Below are positions 12,201 through 21,200 of a stretch of 64,000 nucleotides of DNA, one piece after another. Positions within the stretch are counted from its first letter, which is position 1. Every line of letters starts with the position of its first letter. Both the position numbers and the translations under genes were made by a program. The stretch comes from Zoroaster sp. YZ-2022. Taxonomy: Eukaryota > Echinodermata > Asteroidea > Forcipulatida > Zoroasteridae. The stretch spans positions 9,027,902 through 9,091,901 of the forward strand of contig CM055828.1 in the NCBI GenBank assembly GCA_029582265.1, read 5' to 3'. The notes beneath the pieces are model-generated. The model saw only the letters and a list, made by a program, of their open reading frames with translations, was not told the DNA's origin and ran no database searches.

Positions 12201-15200
12201 CTGTGTCGACTGTAGACACCACCAGATGCAACAGTCTGTCACTTTAATACAGGGAAGTACCAACTGGGATTCCAGAGCTAGTATCGAGTAGCAATAATGT
12301 GTATATTATTGACAGCAAGCAACTTCTGGGAAAGCGATAGGGTTTAAACTAATCAGAAGTTCTTTTTTTACTAGACCGTGCAGGTTAGTACGCACACATT
12401 TTGTGTCAATACTCAGAGCAGATAACTGCTCCCAACATTATTTTATTACTTCAGGATGACACATGGAACGCCATGTGGTTAAGATACAGGGTTATAGGAG
12501 GATGCATCAAACTGTAAATCATGAAGAAGCATCTCCTCAAGCATTAAGTCAGGAGGATACAGCACCTCACCAAGATCAGTCACCATCTGTGTCGATTGTA
12601 GACACCACCAGATGCAACAGTCTGTCACTTTACAGGTAAGTACCAACTGGGATTCCAGAAATAGTATCGAGCAGCAACAATGTGTATGTAATACTACTCA
12701 AAACAATTTAGGGAACACCGGATTTTTAACATCAAATAGGTTTGAAATGTTCCATGAACCGGGATTTTCATTTGCAACCCCCTCTCTCTTTCAGTAGTCA
12801 TATCATGAAATGTGTAACCACTACATGCATCCTTTATCATCTGTTTCATTGTGCAGTTGTTTCTCATCAATTCTGTGAAACATTGTGTTTATCTGAAATA
12901 AATGATCTTGCTTTAACTGAGATTATTCTGGTGTTCCCTAAATTGTTTTGAGTAGTATATATTGATAGCAGGCAACTTCTGATATATTGTGAGAACTTAT
13001 TTGAAAGCGATAAACGTCCCCTTTTTAAGGAAAACAAAGTTTACTATTTAAAAACAAAAAATGGCAGGGAAGAAGCCAAACAAAACACAAGCTCCTTATG
13101 TAAAATTGCAAATCATTGAAATAAAAAAGTGGGAAAAAATAGTATAAATAAAAAGCATTTTATTCACAAATTTTGCAATTTGAATAAAACTGAATTTCTG
13201 TGTAAAATCAAAGAAATGATATTGTTGGTTAACTTACATCTCTCTTGAGTTCTCTGATCTCACGTTCTGCCTCCTCAGCTCTAGATGCAAACTACAAAAG
13301 GTCAAAGAAGGTCAACATTTATGACAAAGAACAATGAGAACAATGTACATGAAAACAGTGACTGATATTATCAGTCACTGTTTTCACTTAATATGAATAA
13401 GAGGTTTCTGCACAGTGGAGAGGAGAATGGCTCCATTACTCAAATGATCATTGTAGATTTTCAGTATATGTCCGTGACTGTTGAGAAAAAATGTTTGCTT
13501 AAACTTAAAGGCAGTTTATCCTTTTGGTAAAATGCACAGAATGTTTCAGTTTATTTTGTTATGTCGTTCAAGGAGAAAATAGTGAAAATGCATTGAGATT
13601 AGCGCTGGGAGTTACCGGTTAGTTATCTAACAGTTTAACCAAATCTTTCATGGTTAGTTAACCCGTTAACTGACTTTGGCACCTGACTGCCACACAAACT
13701 AGATTGTCAGCAAAGGGCACAATGTGTATACAATTTTCAATCAAAAAACATCAATAAACTTCCTGCAATGATTATTTAATAACTAATGCGGCAAAAAAAA
13801 GAAAGTCTAGAACAACACAATGGGAAGCAAATTCTTCCAAAATTGTTGGTCATATTTTTTAAAATAATGGTTTCGGTTAGCCGTTAAATTTTTTTAATTG
13901 AATTTTTCATAAAAGAAGATTCTTACTGACCCTTTCACCATCTCGCCGTTCCTTAATCAACTCTCGGTCCTTCTCCTTTAGTTCGCGTTGCAGGAGGTCT
14001 GACTGACGACTAAGCTCATGGATCTCGTTCTGAAGGGAACGAATATCGCGTGACCCAGAGGTAGCACCCACACGCTTCAAGAAAATAATACTTCAAAATG
14101 AGAGGGTAAGCCAGAAAGGCCTTTGGTAAAAGGTAAGTATATTCACATTTCAATATAGAGGCTACTTTATTTCTTCTAATATGTTGAATTATGGACTTTT
14201 CAGCTCTCAAAAACTTGAGAGAAATGGAAAAGGAGGGCACCATCACTTAATTTAAGTTGATAGTCTATACAAGGATACACAATATATATGCAAACTGGAA
14301 CCGATGATTCCTTGATAATTGAGTGGCAACCAGACACATAATATACATCATGCATTTGGAGTGTGGAAATATCCATCTTATAGGTATGGTTTGGAAGCGA
14401 GGTACATGTATGCATACATGTATGCATACATGTATGCATACATGTATGCATACATGTATGCAAGGAAAGTCTAAACACAGCTGCTGATATTTTCAGGGGG
14501 GAAGGGGGAGGGGGATGCTTGGTGGGAACTGCCACCTAAAAACCATAGCTCTTTCTGTGAGTATAATACAATGTATTACAAAGTAAAAACAACTGATAAC
14601 AAACAACTGGCAAATCTTCAGTGCTTAGAAACACATACATCTGCATTTGGCAAATCAATAGCGCTAGGTATGCCAACTGAAAATTTATTCTGGACCCTTA
14701 TTCTAGTACCTTTGATGCTTCATTTGCCAACAAAGGCTCTAAATGCAGACTGAGAAAAATTTTTGGGGGGAGGTGTCACACCCCCTACACCCTCCCATTC
14801 GTTACGGCCCTGTTCCCAATGTAGTTGTATCAGCTATGGCTGTGATTGGTCAAATGACTTCCCAGTGTAGTTGTATCAGTTCTAGCTGTGATTGGTCAAA
14901 TGACTTCCCAGTGTAGTTCTTTCAGCTATGGCTGTGATTGGTCAAATGACTTCCCAGTGTAGTTGTATCAGTTCTGGCTGTGATTGGTCAAATGACTTCC
15001 CAATGTAGTTGTATCAGCTATGGCTGCGATTGGTCAAATGACTTCCCAGTGTAGTTCTTTCAGCTATGGCTGTGATTGGTCGAATGGATTCCTTATTGTA
15101 GTTGTTTTAGCTCTGGCTGTGATTGGTCCAATGGATTCATTATTGTAGCTGTTTTAGCTCTGGCTGTGATTGGTCCAATGGATTCCTTATTGTAGCTGTT

Positions 15201-18200
15201 TTAGCTCTGGCTGTGATTGGTCCAATGGATTCATTATTGTAGTTGTTTTAGCTCTGGCTGTGATTGGTCCAATGGATTCCTTATTGTAGTTGTTTTAGCT
15301 CTGGCTGTGATTGGTCCAATGGATTCATTATTGTAGTTGTTTTAGCTCTGGCTGTGATTGGTCCAATGGATTCCTTATTGTAGTTGTTTTAGCTCTGGCT
15401 GTGATTGGTCCAATGGATTCCTTATTGTAGTTGTTTTAGCTCTGGCTGTGATTGGTCCAATGGATTCATTATTGTAGTTGTTTAAGCTCTGGCTGTGATT
15501 GGTCCATTGGATTCCTTATTGTACCTGTTTTAGCTCTGGCTGTGATTGGTCAAATGACTTCCCAGTGTAGTTCTTTCAGCTATGGCTGTGATTGGTCGAA
15601 TGGATTCCTTATTGTAGTTGTTTTAGCTCTGGCTGTGATTGGTCCAATGGATTCATTATTGTAGTTGTTTAAGCTCTGGCTGTGATTGGTCCAATGGATT
15701 CATTATTGTAGTTGTTTTAGCTCTGGCTGTGATTGGTCCAATGGATTCATTATTGTAGTTGTTTAAGCTCTGGCTGTGATTGGTCCAATGGATTCATTAT
15801 TGTAGTTGTTTTAGCTCTGGCTGTGATTGGTCCAATGGATTCCTTATCGCAGCTGTTTTAGCTCTGGCTGTGATTGGTCCAATGGATTCCTTATTGTAGT
15901 TGTTTTAGCTCTGGCTGTGATTGGTCCAATGGATTCCTTATTGTAGCTGTTTTAGCTCTGGCTGTGATTGGTCCAGTGGATTCCTTATTGTAGTTGTTTT
16001 AGCTCTGGCTGTGATTGGTCCAATGGATTCCTTATTGTAGTTGTTTTAGCTCTGGCTGTGATTGGTCAAATGGATTCATTATTGTAGTTGTTTTAGCTCT
16101 GGCTGTGATTGGTCAAATGGATTCATTATTGTAGTTGTTTTAGCTCTGGCTGTGATTGGTCCAATGGATTCATTATTGTAGTTGTTTTAGCTCTGGCTGT
16201 GATTGGTCCAATGGATTCATTATTGTAGCTGTTTTAGCTCTGGCTGTGATTGGTCCAATGGATTCCTTATTGTAGCTGTTTTAGCTCTGGCTGTGATTGG
16301 TCCAATGGATTCATTATTGTAGTTGTTTTAGCTCTGGCTGTGATTGGTCCAATGGATTCCTTATTGTAGTTGTTTTAGCTCTGGCTGTGATTGGTCCAAT
16401 GGATTCATTATTGTAGTTGTTTTAGCTCTGGCTGTGATTGGTCCTATGGATTCATTATTGTAGTTGTTTTAGCTCTGGCTGTGATTGGTCCATTGGATTC
16501 CTTATTGTAGTTGTTTTAGCTCTGGCTGTGATTGGTCAATGGATTCATTATTGTAGTTGTTTTAGCTCTGGCTGTGATTGGTCCAATGGATTCCTTATTG
16601 TAGTTGTTTTAGCTCTGGCTGTGATTGGTCAAATGGATTCATTATTGTAGTTGTTTTAGCTCTGGCTGTGATTGGTCCATTGGATTCCTTATTGTAGTTG
16701 TTTAAGCTCTGGCTGTGATTGGTCCAATGGATTCCTTATTGTAGTTGTTTTAGCTCTGGCTGTGATTGGTCAAATGGATTCATTATTGTAGTTGTTTTAG
16801 CTCTGGCTGTGATTGGTCCATTGGATTCCTTATTGTAGTTGTTTAAGCTCTGGCTGTGATTGGTCCAATGGATTCCTTATTGTAGTTGTTTTAGCTCTGG
16901 CTGTGATTGGTCCAATGGATTCCTTATTGTAGTTGTTTTAGCTCTGGCTGTGATTGGTCCAATGGATTCATTATTGTAGTTGTTTAAGCTCTGGCTGTGA
17001 TTGGTCCATTGGATTCCTTATTGTACCTGTTTTAGCTCTGGCTGTGATTGGTCCAATGGATTCATTACTGCAGCTGTTTTAGCTCTGGCTGTGATTGGTC
17101 CAATGGATTCATTATTGAAGTTTTAGCTCTGGCTGTGATTGGTCCAATGGATTCATTATTGCAGCTGTTTTAGCTCTGGCTGTGATTGGTCCAATGGATT
17201 CATTATTGCAGCTGTTTTAGCTCTGGCTGTGATTGGTCCAATGGATTCATTATTGCAGTTTTAGCTTTGGCTGTGATTGGTCCAATGGATTCATTATTGC
17301 AGCTGTTTTAGCTCTGGCTGTGATTGGTCCAATGGATTCCTTATTGTAGCTGTTTTAGCTCTGGCTGTGATTGGTCCAATGGATTCCTTATTGTAGTTGT
17401 TTTAGCTCTGGCTGTGATTGGTCCAATGGATTCATTATTGTAGCTGTTTTAGCTCTGGCTGTGATTGGTCCAATGGATTCATTATTGTAGTTGTTTTAGC
17501 TCTGGCTGTGATTGGTCCAATGGATTCCTTATTGTAGTTGTTTTAGCTCTGGCTGTGATTGGTCCAATGGATTCATTATTGTAGCTGTTTTAGCTCTGGC
17601 TGTGATTGGTCCAATGGATTCCTTATTGTAGTTGTTTTAGCTCTGGCTGCGATTGGTCCAATGGATTCATTATTGTAGCTGTTTTAGCTCTGGCTGTGAT
17701 TGGTCCATTGGATTCCTTATTGTAGTTGTTTTAGCTCTGGCTGTGATTGGTCCAATGGATTCATTATTGTAGCTGTTTTAGCTCTGGCTGTGATTGGTCC
17801 AATGGATTCCTTATTGTAGTTGTTTTAGCTCTGGCTGTGATTGGTCCAATGGATTCATTATTGTAGCTGTTTTAGCTCTGGCTGTGATTGGTCCAATGGA
17901 TTCCTTATTGTAGTTGTTTAAGCTCTGGTTGTGATTGGTCCATTGGATTCCTTATTGTAGTTGTTTAAGCTCTGGCTGTGATTGGTCCATTGGATTCATT
18001 ATTGTAGTTGTTTAAGCTCTGGCTGTGATTGGTCCAATGGATTCCTTATTGTAGTTGTTTTAGCTCTGGCTGTGATTGGTCCAATGGATTCCTTATTGTA
18101 GTTGTTTTAGCTCTGGCTGCGATTGGTCCAATGGATTCATTATTGTAGCTGTTTTAGCTCTGGCTGTGATTGGTCCATTGGATTCCTTATTGTAGTTGTT

Positions 18201-21200
18201 TAAGCTCTGGCTGTGATTGGTCCAATGGATTCCTTATTGTAGCTGTTTTAGCTCTGGCTTTGATTGGTCCAATGGATTCATTATTGTACTTGTTTAAGCT
18301 CTGGCTGTGATTGGTCCAATGGATTCATTATTGTAGTTGTTTTAGCTCTGGCTGTGATTGGTCCAATGGATTCCTTATTGTACTTGTTTAAGCTCTGGCT
18401 GTGATTGGTCCAATGGATTCATTATTGTAGTTGTTTTAGCTCTGGCAAATGGCTTTTTATGTCAGCTTTGGTTTTATATATATGGGTGATGCAAAGGTTC
18501 ATACATTATATAATGACTCCCCACCTCATTACCAACACCGATATATGAATGAATTAACAACCTACCTGTAGTCTTTTGTTTTCCTCTTCAAGATCTTTGA
18601 TTTGATCAAGTAAAGCTTGCTCTGTACAAAATATAACAAAATATAACAAGGAGCTGATAATCTAAGTACTAGTTTGCTTTTTAAAGATGGATTGGGTTGT
18701 TTATAGTAATAGTTATGGTTTTAAATGCAATTTTATATAAATGTTGTGAATTTGTGCGATTAAAAATATTACTAAAAATGTAACTGGTCTGTTGGGTTAG
18801 TTAAATTATTTTGCATTTTGATTAATTTAGATAAGACCAAATTCATGAACAAGAATATAAAGTGTTAGTCAGAAGACTTGACTGAAGGGATGATTCCCGG
18901 CTACGATATTAGCCAATAGATGTCATGCACCCTGAAAAAGGAGATATTGACATTGTATTATGGCCAGATATATATTTAAGATATATATAAGATATATCTT
19001 AGAGTTTTTAAGTTTAACCCTAACACTCCTCAATCCTCCAAAATCCTCATTGCAGTTTTGGAGGATTTTGGAGGATTGAGGATGAATGGTGTTTGAAAAA
19101 CATGAGGATTTTGGAGGATTGAGGATGAATGGTGATTGAAGCATATGAGGATTTTGAAGGATTGAGGATGGTACCTAGCAACTAGGGTTTGTTTGTTTGT
19201 TTGTTTGTTTATTCTATCTTTATTCTGGATATCTCTTTCAATACAAAGTACTGGTCTCCCAAGAGGTCCAGATTAAAACATTATTGTATTCTATACTACA
19301 TGTATTCAAAATGTACAAAAGTATATACAAGATATATTTACAGTATGTGTACATAATATACACAGTCATAACATAGTGTTAGGTTTAAAAGTGTAAACAT
19401 ATAAATGTACATTAGGCCTATATATCAATAAACATGGAATCATAATATGTCAGCATTAATGAGTACTGATGGCATTTTTTAAAATATGTGTAGTCATGGT
19501 ACTAAAGTTGAGCTGAATGTCATTTGACAACTTATTCCAGCGATTTACAGCTCTAAAGTGGGTCTAGTGTGTTATGGTTAAGGAATACATGTGTTACCAA
19601 TTAAATGGCAAATGCTAAGCTTATTCTTTATGTTACAAGACTGGCAATAATGAAATAACAAAATTGCTTTCTCCAAATTTGAAATTTGATAGTGTCAAAT
19701 GAACAAGTAATGCAAGAGCAGCATTTTACCATGGAGGAACGGTTTTATGATAAAATGGTAATGTATAATTTTGTTCACCTCAAAAGTGGATACTATAAGA
19801 CCACAAAACACTGGAAAGCTTGACTGACAAAATGGCTGATGAACAGTTGTTAGGTTTAGTATAAACTTATTGGTCAAACTGTTGTTTGATTGACAGGCTG
19901 ACCGTCTACACGCTGGTTGTCTATGACTGGAAAACAAGAACAGTTTGGGGGGAAATGGCGTAGAAGGAATCACAAAGGGATAAACATGGTCAGACAGATC
20001 CAGAATAACTGATTTCAACTCACCGTTACGAACCCCTTCTTTGGCCTGGGTCTGGGCCATATTTTCTAGCTCCTCCAAAGCTACCTGAGCTTGCTCATTC
20101 TTAAGCTGCATCACGGAACGAGCCACCTCAAATAACTGGAGTAGATGGTCTACAGACTCTGAGGCAGAGGGAGCAGCCTGCATTATGAGTAAATATAAGA
20201 AGATTTTATTTAATTGGTCCTTGTCACATGTTCAATGTCCGGTTCCCTGACCAGCAATCAAAAATCACCATCAGGGCATCAGGGGGTCAACATCATAGAT
20301 ATGCTTAGCAGACAAATATTGTTGGAGTATAAAATAATGTCAAATTTACAAAAAGTTGCTATACAGGTTTGTTTCATACAGTGCCGAGAGTTACCAGTTA
20401 GTTTCCTAACTATTTAACTAAATCTTTCACGGTTGGTTAAACTTCCCGCAATGATTGTTTAATAACCAATGCAGCAAAAAATAAAGTGTAGAACAACAAA
20501 ATGGGTGGTAAATTCTTCCAAGATCGTTTGTCGAATTTTTTTTTAAATTTGGTTTCGGATAGCCATTTACCAAATTTATAACTGGTTAGGTTGGTTAACC
20601 AGTTAACTGATTAGGCCATTTTTTTTTAATAACTTGGATTACGGAATCGCCGCTCGAAAAAATCGCGTTTCTGAAAAAAATTAAAAAAATCCCCGCCCGA
20701 AAAATCAAATTTTGTAGTAAAAAAAAAAATAAAATAAAAAAAAAAATAAAAATCCACAACACTTACAACAGTGCCACCGATCGCGTACAAAACACCATCG
20801 TGTACAAAACAATACTTTTAGATCACATTTTCTTCAAATACAACAAGATCCCTGCAATACATGTACAGTAAATGTGTACACGTACCGTGAGCCAGTGAAC
20901 GGAGAAAAAAATCGCCGGCCGATGTATGATGGAAACCAGACCAATGTTATGCATTCATGTACAAAAGTGCGAGTCCGTTTATAGACTATACTATTTGCCC
21001 AAGTGCATACATTGGCCATTTAGTAACAACTACATGTACGTGCATCGCGCGACTTGACCTCACGGCCCAAACTCATGCAATCGATTGCTGTGTCAACAAA
21101 TGGTCTGTGTGTGCGAATTTGGGCAGAGCATCAGCGTGTGTGCATCTGCTCTTTACAATGGCGGCCGCTGCCGAGACTTGTGTATAATGTACGTGTTTTA

